Shown here: piece after piece, positions 56,316 through 64,000 of the stretch
How the letters are laid out: each line of letters opens with the position of its first letter
Position numbering within the stretch: the stretch's first letter is position 1
Assembly: GCF_002806975.1 (NCBI RefSeq)
Contig: NZ_NIHD01000002.1
Location: 310,001 to 374,000 of the forward strand
From: Marinobacter aromaticivorans
Lineage (GTDB): Bacteria; Pseudomonadota; Gammaproteobacteria; Pseudomonadales; Oleiphilaceae
DNA: 64,000 nt
Reading direction: 5' to 3'
Notes under the pieces: model-generated
What the model was told of the DNA's origin: nothing
Seen by the model: only the letters and a program-made list of their open reading frames with translations
The model's database searches: none
Made by a program: the position numbers and the translations under genes

Positions 56316-58421
56316 TCATTCGGGGATGCGCAGCTCGTCGCCAACCAGAAGAATCTTGTCTCCTTCCGCCGGTTCTGGTGCTATCACCGGCAGATTGGCC
56401 AAGGCAAGAGGCGTGCTTATGTCTGGCCGTGGCGTTGGTCGAACGACCTGGCTTGGCGGCAGTGGTGTGTTGTTGGTCAACCGCTCCCACACCAGATCCA
56501 GTGCCTGGAAATAGTAATGGTGCAAGGGCACGTAGCGGTCACCAATACCCGGAAAACCATTCAGAACGTCCAGGTGGTGGGCATTAAGCACTTCGTAGTA
56601 GCGGAGCTCACTGTTTGCACCTTCAACCCGCTGGTTGAGCCCATAGTAAGGGCGGGACGTGTGGTTGATGGGCAGAATGGCGTCCGCCCGACCGGTTACA
56701 AACACTGCTGGCTTGCCCTGAAGGTCGCCGGTTGCCCGAATTTCGCTGATACCCTGTGAAATCGCTTTAGCCAGAGCAGCTTCGGTTCCGGGCAGAGGTG
56801 CGTCGTCAACCACGTTACGGTCCATCGCCAGGCTATGCAGGCATAGCAACGCATCCAGACCATAATCCGCCTGATTGCTGCTTGGAGACGCACTGGCTGG
56901 CAATGCCGTTGGCTGGCCGTCAGCCGCGTCATAAACAATATCAACACCGGCAGTGGGCGGAATACCGTTACTGGTGGCAAAGGCAGCGGCTTCCTTCTCC
57001 GGTGCAAACGGTGTTACGGCGCCAGCTGTGTCGGTGGCGGCAAAGCTGAGCCCGCACACACGGTCTTCGACACCCGCGCGGCCATAGGCGTTGGCGTAGG
57101 TCATGGAAATACTCTGGGCAACCTTGGAGGCAAAATGCACCGGCGCAAGCAGGTTCTGCTCGGGCTGGATACCGAATTCCTCATTCAGGATTCGTAACGC
57201 GTCTTCTGCTCTTTCATCGTTATCCGCACCGGCCACCAGGCCTTTATTGGCCAGCGAGTTGCAGATATTGTCGCGTACATTTTGGGGATTCAGATTATTC
57301 AGAGGCGCCTGATCACGAATCGACGGCGCATTATTGGCACACCCCTGGTATACCGCCAGAGCCGTGGTGTATTCCAGCAGGCTGCGACTGTGCCGGGTTA
57401 CTGGCGCCTTCGAACCCTGCTTTATGGCGAGTCGCGTATCCACAACCGGGTTTACATTGGGCTCGGACACCGCCACGCCATCAATAAGGCCCTTGGTATC
57501 CTGCTCCGCCGCGCGCACCGACGCGCCACCCCCATTGGAAACACTGGAGGCAATAACCAGTGTATTCTCAGGCGTTATCGGGTCAACGTTGTTGTCGTTA
57601 GCAAATTGCTCGTTGAGGGCCCAGAACCCGAACTCTATGGATTGCAGAACATGGCGCCCCCAGTCCGCTTCCGGGTTGACTTTAGAGTGGGCGTGTTTCC
57701 AGGCGAAACGGTTGGGCCAGAGGGCATTGAATTCGTCGCGCTCAGCATCGCTCAGCTCCGCACGGAACTGCACGGGCTCATCAGCAGCCGTGAGCGTGCC
57801 ATCAATGCGCTGGGCCGTATTGGTGTCCAGATTGTGCGAACCCGTGCCACTACCCTTGTCGGTATAGACCACGGCGCAGCCTTTTTTCAGACCCCACTCG
57901 CCGGCGGTTCCTATCGCACCGTATATACCCCGGGAACCGGAAGAAGGCGCGGTGACCATGCAGGGGCTTTGCGGATCAAAACTGTCCGGAACCTGGGCCA
58001 TCACCGTAACGGGAACGCTGCTGCCCGGTACGGTCATATAGGCAATGTACTCATGCCCGGGAATCATCCCTTCGGTATTCTTGCCCACGCCGGGGCCAAA
58101 GAACTCGCCGTAACCGCCACCCGGTGACGTATCCACCAGCGCGCGGTAATTGTTGTAGATGGCAAGCCGGCGCAGCTCGCGGGGCGAGGGGTTACGCTCA
58201 TCGGAGAACGCGGGTGCGATGGCACTGCCCAAGCCGGACGCGCCCAGACCTGCCGTCAACAGGTCATCGGTAATGCCATCGTACCGGGTGTGCCGGATGT
58301 CGCCCTGGATAAATCCGGGAATCTGATTTTCGGCGGTCGGATTATCGTCATTGCTGTCGTTGCAGGCACTGAGGCCAAAGCCTGTGGCGCCGATCAGCGC
58401 ACAGATCATGATACGTTTCAT
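56316..58421 (-). CDS. 3-hydroxybutyrate oligomer hydrolase, lipoprotein
   Basis: Hydrolyses water-soluble D-3-hydroxybutyrate oligomers released by PHB depolymerases. The 701-residue protein has signal peptide and lipobox LSAC (C20), so it is membrane anchored. Family segments include [67 protein letters not shown] and [19 protein letters not shown], with the likely nucleophile Ser in SVSNGG. The ATG at 58421 has AAGGA 6 bases upstream; a longer frame to 58499 would start in the sigma54 promoter. It is 103 bp upstream of the activator gene, same strand. Confidence 0.9.
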   Translation of the reverse strand: MKRIMICALIGATGFGLSACNDSNDDNPTAENQIPGFIQGDIRHTRYDGITDDLLTAGLGASGLGSAIAPAFSDERNPSPRELRRLAIYNNYRALVDTSPGGGYGEFFGPGVGKNTEGMIPGHEYIAYMTVPGSSVPVTVMAQVPDSFDPQSPCMVTAPSSGSRGIYGAIGTAGEWGLKKGCAVVYTDKGSGTGSHNLDTNTAQRIDGTLTAADEPVQFRAELSDAERDEFNALWPNRFAWKHAHSKVNPEADWGRHVLQSIEFGFWALNEQFANDNNVDPITPENTLVIASSVSNGGGASVRAAEQDTKGLIDGVAVSEPNVNPVVDTRLAIKQGSKAPVTRHSRSLLEYTTALAVYQGCANNAPSIRDQAPLNNLNPQNVRDNICNSLANKGLVAGADNDERAEDALRILNEEFGIQPEQNLLAPVHFASKVAQSISMTYANAYGRAGVEDRVCGLSFAATDTAGAVTPFAPEKEAAAFATSNGIPPTAGVDIVYDAADGQPTALPASASPSSNQADYGLDALLCLHSLAMDRNVVDDAPLPGTEAALAKAISQGISEIRATGDLQGKPAVFVTGRADAILPINHTSRPYYGLNQRVEGANSELRYYEVLNAHHLDVLNGFPGIGDRYVPLHHYYFQALDLVWERLTNNTPLPPSQVVRPTPRPDISTPLALANLPVIAPEPAEGDKILLVGDELRIPE

Positions 58422-58481
58422 GGTCGTTCCTTGTTTGTTGTTGTTGAGAACGGGCCGGGACCACGACCCGAAACAACCGCT

Positions 58482-58499
58482 ATGCGCATCCTGTGCCAT
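58482..58499 (-). promoter_or_regulatory. sigma54 (-24/-12) promoter of the oligomer hydrolase
   Basis: On the minus strand TGGCACA-N4-GCGCA; GG (58497-58496) and GC (58485-58484) are ten bases apart. It lies 61 bp upstream of the ATG and shares TGGCACA with the dctP promoter. The 337-bp gap to the next gene also holds two activator sites (58560, 58644). Confidence 0.75.
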
Positions 58500-58559
58500 A
58501 ATTTTATCTGTTTGTTTTTATTGCTTATTTTAGTATTTTCTTTTGCCTGGCAAGCAACC

Positions 58560-58577
58560 TGTCCTGATTTTCGGACA
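58560..58577. promoter_or_regulatory. activator site: TGTCC-N8-GGACA
   Basis: 18-bp palindrome-like site centred 72 bp upstream of the -24 GG of the hydrolase promoter, nearly the same distance as in the dctP promoter (74). Confidence 0.6.
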
Positions 58578-58643
58578 GCGTTAAGCTTGCTACCATCCGG
58601 ATTTGTGCCGAAACACCCTGCTGCAGGCGTTGACCGGACTGTT

Positions 58644-58661
58644 TGTCCTGAAATCCAGACA
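58644..58661. promoter_or_regulatory. activator site: TGTCC-N8-AGACA
   Basis: Second 18-bp site, centre 84 bp (eight helical turns) upstream of the one at 58560. It matches the dctP site at 54757 in 16 of 18 positions. Confidence 0.6.
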
Positions 58662-58758
58662 CCGTCGTGATTGGCGGACAATCTACAAAAGTAACAGGCA
58701 TCCAGCGCAAGCCATCACAATGCACCGGCTGAATCTGTCATGCTGGAAGATATAACGA

Positions 58759-59118
58759 TCAAATGCGGATAAACGGCAGCAGGCTCAGGCCAACTATGAC
58801 CAGAATCGCCAGGCAGGCTGCCAGCGTGCGGACAGGCTTGTGCCGGAACATCTGCCAGACGCCCCCGGCTTCACCACGCAAACGCCGGCCCTCGTAGGCT
58901 TCTCGCTGGCTTTGCAGCCGCTGGCGCTGATACTCCGCAAGCAAGCTCCTGGCTCTGGCAGCTTCGTCGGCATCGTGCACCCAGAAGCCCCCCATGCTGA
59001 TACCCCATCGGCTCGGAGGCGTCTCGTAATAACGCACTTCATGAGCCTCAAACAGCGCGCGGATTTCCTCGGCTTCGTCGTCGGGAACGTGGCGCAGATT
59101 CATCAGATGGTGGGGCAT
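58759..59118 (-). CDS. DUF6164-like small membrane protein
   Basis: The 119-residue protein starts with MNLRHVPDDEAEEIRALFEAHEVRYYETPPSRWGISMGGFWVHDADEAARARSLLAEYQ, a soluble domain typical of DUF6164 (a putative signal-transducing PII-fold-like unit of the DUF2007 kind), and ends in one membrane helix (TLAACLAILVIVGLSLLPFI). The start may instead be the ATG at 59103. It is divergent from the DUF2868 gene. Function unknown. Confidence 0.75.
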   Translation of the reverse strand: MPHHLMNLRHVPDDEAEEIRALFEAHEVRYYETPPSRWGISMGGFWVHDADEAARARSLLAEYQRQRLQSQREAYEGRRLRGEAGGVWQMFRHKPVRTLAACLAILVIVGLSLLPFIRI

Positions 59119-59205
59119 GAAGGCTCGTTGTCTGGTATCGGACAGGGTAATGCCGATATCCTAACACCAAAGAGCCACACACCGAATTCACCACCGGAAC
59201 CGTTC

Positions 59206-60618
59206 ATGACCGATCATCCACTCCGCCTGCTGCTGGATTTCGATGCCTGCGCCCAGAGAGACAAAGGCCAGGCGCCGGCATTTCTGCACCGGCGGGATCG
59301 CAAGTTTGCACTGACCTGTGAACAGCAAGGCGTTGAACCCACAGCGAAACGCTGGCTGGCCCATATAAATCATCTGAGCGGCCCGGGCGCAGGCACACCT
59401 GCCTCGGCGGACACCCTGCGTTTCTGGCGCCGAATCAACAGCGGCTTTATGGTGGCAGGCTCCGTGTTCGGTTTACTCACCATGCTTGGGTTGCTGTTCT
59501 ATGATGGCGGCCAGCGCATCAATATCACGGTTATTCTGGCGTTCGTGGCCTTCCAGTTGTTACTGGCGTTGCTGACCACGGTTCAGTCCCTGGCGGGTTG
59601 GCAACCATGGCGGGCGCTGCTCCGGCGCCTTCGCAACAATCCGGAATCTGGCGTCGCGTTAAAACTGCAACCGGTGCTCATGGCACGGGCCGCACACCTT
59701 GGCGGACTGTGTTTTGCGCTCACCGGCCTGGCAACCCTCCTGGTTATGGTGGTGCTGCAGGATCTTGCCTTTGGCTGGAGCACCACCCTGGAAACCGATG
59801 CCAGCCGCTATCACAGCCTGATTGCCGCAGTCGCAACGCCCTGGGCCTGGCTCTGGCCGGCTGCCGCACCAGATCTGGCGCTTGTAGAAGCCACCCGGTT
59901 TTTCCGTGCCGGCGCAGGCGAGGGCAGCATGAACCCGGCACGCTGGGGCCAGTGGTGGCCTTTCATCGCCATGCTCTGGAGCACCTGGGCGCTGCTGCCC
60001 AGGGTGGTTCTTGCCTTGCTGGCGGGCATACTGATCCGGCACAAAGCCCGGCAACTGCTGGCCAGCCACCCGGGCATGCGTGCCTTGATGTACCGGATGG
60101 AAACACCAGCCCTGGATACCGGCAACGAACACAGCGACGCCTCCGACCTGCCAGAAACGGAAACACAACTCCAGCTGCAGCCACTGCCGGAATCCCGCAT
60201 CCTGCTGTGCTGGGCCGGTGCCGGCGAGCCTGAACTGCCGGATACCCTCAGCGCTGGCAAGACACTGATTGCCAGCGCCGGCGGCAGGATGTCTCTGGCC
60301 CGGGACCGGCAGACACTGGAGCAGGTAGCCGCAGAGCTGGAGCAGCAGCCTTGGCGCTCCGTTCTTCTGGTTACCCGCAGCTGGGAACCACCCACCGGGG
60401 AACTGGAGGACTTTCTTGCCAACGCAAAAGAACTCTGGCCGAAAGGCGCGCAAATTGCCCTGGTGCCGCTGGCAATCCGCCTCGACCACGAGCCCGATGC
60501 GCATCAGGTTCAGCAGTGGCTGAGATTTGCCAAACGTATCGGGCCGGAATTTGTGAGCGTCAGCCTGCTGCCGGCTCATAGAGCCCTGCCCGATATCGAC
60601 GGGGGAGTTATGGCATGA
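59206..60618 (+). CDS. DUF2868 membrane protein
   Basis: A protein of 470 residues. The N-terminal soluble part (PLRLLLDFDACAQRDKGQAPAFLHRRDRKFA) and four membrane helices (SGFMVAGSVFGLLTMLGLLF; ITVILAFVAFQLLLALLTTV; LGGLCFALTGLATLLVMVVL; WWPFIAMLWSTWALLPRVVLALLAG) match DUF2868. A Rossmann-like C-terminal part follows. ATG at 59206; a longer open frame upstream is a shadow of the divergent gene. Its stop overlaps the GTPase start by 4 bp. The two always occur together, which suggests a membrane-recruited GTPase system of unknown role. Confidence 0.85.
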   Translation: MTDHPLRLLLDFDACAQRDKGQAPAFLHRRDRKFALTCEQQGVEPTAKRWLAHINHLSGPGAGTPASADTLRFWRRINSGFMVAGSVFGLLTMLGLLFYDGGQRINITVILAFVAFQLLLALLTTVQSLAGWQPWRALLRRLRNNPESGVALKLQPVLMARAAHLGGLCFALTGLATLLVMVVLQDLAFGWSTTLETDASRYHSLIAAVATPWAWLWPAAAPDLALVEATRFFRAGAGEGSMNPARWGQWWPFIAMLWSTWALLPRVVLALLAGILIRHKARQLLASHPGMRALMYRMETPALDTGNEHSDASDLPETETQLQLQPLPESRILLCWAGAGEPELPDTLSAGKTLIASAGGRMSLARDRQTLEQVAAELEQQPWRSVLLVTRSWEPPTGELEDFLANAKELWPKGAQIALVPLAIRLDHEPDAHQVQQWLRFAKRIGPEFVSVSLLPAHRALPDIDGGVMA

Positions 60619-62045
60619 GCACCGCACCCACCTTTGCCGTTGTCGGCCACCCGAACAAGGGCAAATCCAGCGTGGTGGCAACCCTGTCCCAGAACGATGC
60701 CATTGCCATTGCACTTGAGCCGGGCACCACACGCAAGCGCCAGGCCTACCCACTGAGCGTGGATGGCAAAATCCTCTACACACTGGTAGACACCCCGGGC
60801 TTCCAGCGCCCGCGCCGGGTGCTGGAATGGCTCGAAGCCCACAGTGTGTCGGCATCCGACCATGCCGAAACGGTTCGCGCCTTCGTGCTGCAACACCAGG
60901 GCGACGGTCGCTTTACTGACGAGTGTGAACTGCTGGCACCGCTGATTGAAGGTGCCGGAATCATCTATGTGGTGGACGGCTCCGTTCCCTACAGCAGCGA
61001 GCACGAGGCGGAAATGACCATTCTGCGCTGGACAGGACAACCCAGCCTGGCGCTGATCAACAGTATCGGGCCTGACGATTACAGTGCCACCTGGCAGGCC
61101 GCGCTGGGCCAGTTCTTTCAGGTTGTGCGCAAGTTCGATGCGGTTCGCGCCCCTTTTGAGCAACATCTCAGCCTTTTGCGTGCCTTTGGCCAGCTGGAAC
61201 CGGACTGGGAGAAGCCGCTGGACGAGGCAACCCATTATTTGTCGGCCCAGCGTGAGCAACGCCGCCACCAGGCAGCGGGAATCATTGCCACGGCATTGCA
61301 AGACATGATGTCGTTTCAGGAAAAGCGCACCCTGACCCTGGACCAGGCCGCAGGCACCAGCGACAGCACCCTTGCAGATCAGCTCCGGCAACGCTGGTAC
61401 CAGCACCAGCGCCAGCGGGAACAGACCTTACGGGTGGAAATCGAGCATCTGTACCAGCATAAACAGATCCGGCGACAGGAAGCCGAGCTGGAATGGCACA
61501 GCGATCATGACCTGTTCTCGGAAGACAGCCGCAAACACTGGGCCGTTAGCCGGCGTTATCTGGCCACCGCCGGTTTCGGGGCCGGTGCCGTTGGTGGTGC
61601 AGGGCTGGACGCCCTGACGCTGGGGTCATCCCTGGGTACCGGCGCGCTGGTGGGTGGGCTGATTGGTGCCGCCGGCAGTTATTTTTACGGCGGCAAGTTT
61701 GCCCTGCCCATGCTGAAAATCGGCTTGCTTCAGGACGGCCTGAAGACCGCCACTTTCGGCCCTGTGCAAGACAGCCAGTTCGGGTACGTGGTGCTGGGCC
61801 GGGCCGTGGACCACTGGTGGCACATCAGCCACCGCAACCACGCCGGCAGGGACCTGCTGGACCTGGAGCCTGCCGATCATCACTGGCTGGAAGGCCTCGA
61901 CAAGAAAAGCCGCCAGGTTATCCAGAAAACTCTCGACAAATGCCGCAAACAGCAGCCTCTGGACGACAGTCAGCAGTATAAATTCCATGCTGCCATAGAG
62001 CAGTGCATGGCAGTTTACGACGACTGGCGGTTGAACCGGACCTGA
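60615..62045 (+). CDS. DUF3482 domain GTPase
   Basis: The 476-residue TrmE/Era-like GTPase: G1 GHPNKGKSS (11-19), G2 region PGTTRKRQ, G3 DTPG (59-62). The usual NKxD G4 motif is replaced by INSIGPDD, so specificity is uncertain. The C-terminal DUF3482 part contains coiled-coil helices and a Gly-rich hydrophobic stretch (GFGAGAVGGAGLDALTLGSSLGTGALVGGLIGAAGSYFYGG) that may insert in the membrane, as in dynamin-like or glycine-zipper proteins. ATGA overlap with the DUF2868 gene. Confidence 0.87.
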   Translation: MSTAPTFAVVGHPNKGKSSVVATLSQNDAIAIALEPGTTRKRQAYPLSVDGKILYTLVDTPGFQRPRRVLEWLEAHSVSASDHAETVRAFVLQHQGDGRFTDECELLAPLIEGAGIIYVVDGSVPYSSEHEAEMTILRWTGQPSLALINSIGPDDYSATWQAALGQFFQVVRKFDAVRAPFEQHLSLLRAFGQLEPDWEKPLDEATHYLSAQREQRRHQAAGIIATALQDMMSFQEKRTLTLDQAAGTSDSTLADQLRQRWYQHQRQREQTLRVEIEHLYQHKQIRRQEAELEWHSDHDLFSEDSRKHWAVSRRYLATAGFGAGAVGGAGLDALTLGSSLGTGALVGGLIGAAGSYFYGGKFALPMLKIGLLQDGLKTATFGPVQDSQFGYVVLGRAVDHWWHISHRNHAGRDLLDLEPADHHWLEGLDKKSRQVIQKTLDKCRKQQPLDDSQQYKFHAAIEQCMAVYDDWRLNRT

Positions 62046-62096
62046 GATGAGTGTTTATACTGTATGGCTATTCCATCACAAAAATGAGGAATGCTC

Positions 62097-62492
62097 ATGA
62101 AAATTGTACGAGTTCAGGACATCATCGGTACCGAGCGTGAAGTCAGTGCCCAGCAGTGGACCAGTCGCCGCCTGCTGCTAAAAAAAGACGGCATGGGGTT
62201 CTCTTTTCACGAAACCATCATTCCCGCCGGCTCCGAGCACACCTTCTGGTACAAGCATCATCTGGAAGCCGTTTACTGCGTTGCAGGCAATGGCTCTATA
62301 ACCGACATTGCAACGGGTGAAACCCACGAAATCACCGACGGCACTCTGTATGCGCTCGACAAGCACGACAAGCACATCCTGCGCGGCGGTACCGAAGATA
62401 TGCGCCTGATCTGCGCGTTCAATCCACCCGTTACCGGGCTGGAAGTACACGACGAAGACGGCGCCTACCTGCCGGATACCAGCGAAGACTGA
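62097..62492 (+). CDS. ectC: L-ectoine synthase EctC
   Basis: Cupin enzyme that cyclises N-gamma-acetyldiaminobutyrate to ectoine with an iron cofactor. The 131-residue product begins [16 protein letters not shown] and has [46 protein letters not shown], the EctC core, with Glu and His metal ligands (E in LEAVYC, H in DKHDKH) and the ending [24 protein letters not shown] lies 6 bases before the ATG at 62097; an in-frame ATG at 62091 is too close to the ribosome site. It is about 59 kb from ectAB-ask in this window and 6 bp before an MFS gene. Confidence 0.95.
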   Translation: MKIVRVQDIIGTEREVSAQQWTSRRLLLKKDGMGFSFHETIIPAGSEHTFWYKHHLEAVYCVAGNGSITDIATGETHEITDGTLYALDKHDKHILRGGTEDMRLICAFNPPVTGLEVHDEDGAYLPDTSED

Positions 62493-62498
62493 CCGTTA

Positions 62499-63701
62499 TT
62501 GCCGGCAACTGAACACTCCGTGCCATCCGCAGCAACAACCACACCGTCATCGACAGCAAGCCTGCTGCCGGTGGCGGTGTTGCTCTGGCTGGCGGGGGTC
62601 TACCTGCGCATCCCGATACTGGTTGCGCCGCCGCTGGCGCCGTTTATCGGCGACGAACTGGCACTCTCCCAGGCCCTCACCGGCGCCCTGACCACCCTGC
62701 CGATCCTGATGCTGGCCATAGGCGCCATGCCCGGCTCCCTGTCCATCTCCCGCATAGGCCCGCGCAATACCCTGGCACTGGCCATGCTCATCATGGTCAT
62801 CGGCTCCGCAGGGCGCGGCCTGGCACCCGAGACCGTCACCCTGATGCTCACCAGCGCGGTTATGGGCCTCGGCATCGCCATGATGCAGCCTGCGTTACCG
62901 GCACTGCTGCCGCGCTGGCTGGAGTCCAAGCATCTGGCCTTCGGCTCGGCCATCTACATGAACGGCATGCTGATGGGCGAATTCATAGGCGCCGGTATCA
63001 CCCTGCCAGTGATCATGCCGCTACTGGATAACAGCTGGCGCGCAACCATGCTGGCCTGGTCACTACCCGCACTTTTGGTCGCCGCAGCCCTGTTCCTGCC
63101 CAAACGGGACCTGGCGAGGCCTACTCGCAAAGTCGCCTGGCTACCCGACTGGAAAAACCCGCTCACGCTTAAATTGGGATTACTACTTGGCGTATCCGGC
63201 TCCCTGTTTTTCGGCGTAAACGCCTACCTGGCGGCGCTGCTGGAGCAAAGAGGTGAATTCGACAACCTCACCGAAGCCCTGTTCTGGTACAACTTCGCCC
63301 AGGTGGTGGCCTCGCTGCTGATGCTGAAAATGGCCCGTTACTGGGTAGGCAAAAAAGCGCCACTGATCATCATGCTGATACTCAGCCTGCTGGGAACAAT
63401 CGGGTTGCTGGTGTTTACAGGATGGTGGGCAATCGCCAGCGCCACGTTCATGAGCTTCACCGCTGGCATACTGCTAATCATGATGGTGGCGTTACCACCA
63501 CTGCTGGTACCTGCCAGCGAAACCGGCAGACTATCCGCTGGCAACTTTCTGGTGGGCTACACCATGGCCTTCACAGTGCCCATGCTGGGCGGTTTACTCT
63601 CAGACTGGACCGGCGACATAAAACACGCCATTGCCGTAATGATTGCCTACGGAATCCTGGTTTCTCCATTAGCAATCAAACTAAACCTGCAACGGCAATA
63701 A
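62499..63701 (+). CDS. MFS transporter, CynX/NimT-like
   Basis: The 400-residue, 12-helix MFS protein of the CynX/NimT type (AGVYLRIPILVAPPLAPFIGDELALSQALTGALTTLPILMLAIGAMPGSL). The reading frame opens at a TTG 6 bp after the ectC stop; a GTG at 62520 is an alternative, and no ribosome site is visible, so it is probably translated by coupling to ectC. The family transports cyanate, nitroimidazole or unknown anions. Its adjacency to ectC makes ectoine or precursor export a possibility, but nothing else supports that. Confidence 0.82.
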   Translation: MPATEHSVPSAATTTPSSTASLLPVAVLLWLAGVYLRIPILVAPPLAPFIGDELALSQALTGALTTLPILMLAIGAMPGSLSISRIGPRNTLALAMLIMVIGSAGRGLAPETVTLMLTSAVMGLGIAMMQPALPALLPRWLESKHLAFGSAIYMNGMLMGEFIGAGITLPVIMPLLDNSWRATMLAWSLPALLVAAALFLPKRDLARPTRKVAWLPDWKNPLTLKLGLLLGVSGSLFFGVNAYLAALLEQRGEFDNLTEALFWYNFAQVVASLLMLKMARYWVGKKAPLIIMLILSLLGTIGLLVFTGWWAIASATFMSFTAGILLIMMVALPPLLVPASETGRLSAGNFLVGYTMAFTVPMLGGLLSDWTGDIKHAIAVMIAYGILVSPLAIKLNLQRQ

Positions 63702-63732
63702 AGCGCCCCCACCAATGGCCGAAGGCCGGGGA

Positions 63733-63808
63733 GCGGGGTGTTTTTTCTGCCGGGAAAAAGATGTCTGAGCGAAGCGAGTTGTTTTTCCCAGAAGAAAAGA
63801 CACCCCGC
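63733..63808. repeat. palindromic element with 27-bp imperfect arms
   Basis: Arms 63733-63759 and 63782-63808 match in 24 of 27 positions (outer end GCGGGGTGT), with the palindromic centre GAGCGAAGCGAG between. It lies between the convergent MFS and decarboxylase-like genes, where its hairpin may work as a two-way terminator. It resembles dispersed REP-like repeats. It is unrelated in sequence to the element at 48215. Confidence 0.6.
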
Positions 63809-63844
63809 TTCGCGGCCCACCCCAACGAAGCAGGCCCTCAGACT

Positions 63845-64000
63845 TTAGATGTAGTAATCCTTTAGCGGAGGGAATCCGTTAAATTCCACTGCGCTGTAGG
63901 TTGTTGTGTAGGCACCAGTGGACAGCCAGTACATACGGTCACCGATAGCCAGATTCAGTGGCAACGGGTATTTGTGGTGCTCGTACATGATGTCGGCACT
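63845..64000 (-). CDS. ornithine/lysine decarboxylase-like, 3' end only
   Basis: Only the last 51 codons are inside the window. The C-terminus reads ADIMYEHHKYPLPLNLAIGDRMYWLSTGAYTTTYSAVEFNGFPPLKDYYI, which is the tail of the fold III PLP decarboxylases (eukaryotic-type ODC, LdcA, and relatives): the GAYTTTYSAVEFNGF region forms part of the active site. Polyamine synthesis is the probable role. The rest is beyond position 64000. Confidence 0.85.
   Translation of the reverse strand, partial: SADIMYEHHKYPLPLNLAIGDRMYWLSTGAYTTTYSAVEFNGFPPLKDYYI

Noticed and set aside
59659..60855. Minus-strand frame of 398 codons opposite the DUF2868 gene
   Set aside because: Translation has no domain and the plus strand has coupled genes with ribosome sites.

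Overview
The window is a stretch of a gammaproteobacterial chromosome. The gene set (ectoine synthesis genes, monomeric NADP isocitrate dehydrogenase, type II NADH dehydrogenase, OprI-type lipoprotein, TRAP uptake, queuosine genes) and the moderately high G+C suggest a marine, salt-adapted, aerobic heterotroph, most like Marinobacter. The genus is an inference from gene content, not from a marker gene. No rRNA, tRNA, CRISPR array, transposase or integrase was seen.

Layout. 1-3.3 kb: ectoine operon ectA-ectB-ask on the minus strand, with a good sigma70 promoter but no ectC. 3.5-6.7 kb: a translationally coupled pair, a VTT-membrane/disulfide-oxidoreductase fusion and a radical SAM protein. 6.9-13.2 kb: YiiX-like hydrolase, a sulfur module (periplasmic rhodanese, YeeE/YedE permease, small membrane protein), PEBP protein, spermidine-synthase-like protein and type II NADH dehydrogenase. 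13.3-17.1 kb: a 1279-residue fusion of methyltransferase, PLD nuclease, SF2 helicase, S24-like and DUF3427-like domains, the best candidate for a little-described defence or repair protein. 17.4-25.4 kb: K+/H+ antiporter, two L,D-transpeptidases, OprI-type lipoprotein, slipin/NfeD pair, SDR, and a GDT1/UPF0016 Mn exporter behind a yybP-ykoY manganese riboswitch. 25.4-31.6 kb: MarR plus DHA2 efflux pump, YcaD-like MFS, a WYL regulator and a secreted ExeM-like nuclease. 31.8-35.9 kb: AraC regulator, queC-queE, DEDD exonuclease, and a non-coding stretch with two candidate regulatory RNAs. 35.9-40.5 kb: CheY-like protein, 4-TM protein and a DISM hybrid histidine kinase. 40.6-48 kb: orphan lipoprotein, small unknowns, serine hydrolase, YbaK deacylase, cation antiporter, icd.

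48.4-58.7 kb is a coherent catabolic island on the minus strand: a lipoprotein 3-hydroxybutyrate oligomer hydrolase, a PAS-containing sigma54 activator, a TRAP transporter (P, Q, M), 3-hydroxybutyrate dehydrogenase and acetoacetyl-CoA synthetase. Both the hydrolase and the TRAP operon carry a GG-N10-GC sigma54 promoter and two copies each of one 18-bp palindrome, TGTCC-N8-RGACA, at similar distances. This predicts a single regulon that hydrolyses PHB oligomers, imports 3-hydroxybutyrate and converts it to acetoacetyl-CoA.

58.8-64 kb: DUF6164-like protein, a DUF2868/DUF3482 membrane-GTPase pair, the missing ectC (about 59 kb from ectAB), an MFS permease, a palindromic element, and the 3' end of an ornithine/lysine decarboxylase-like gene.
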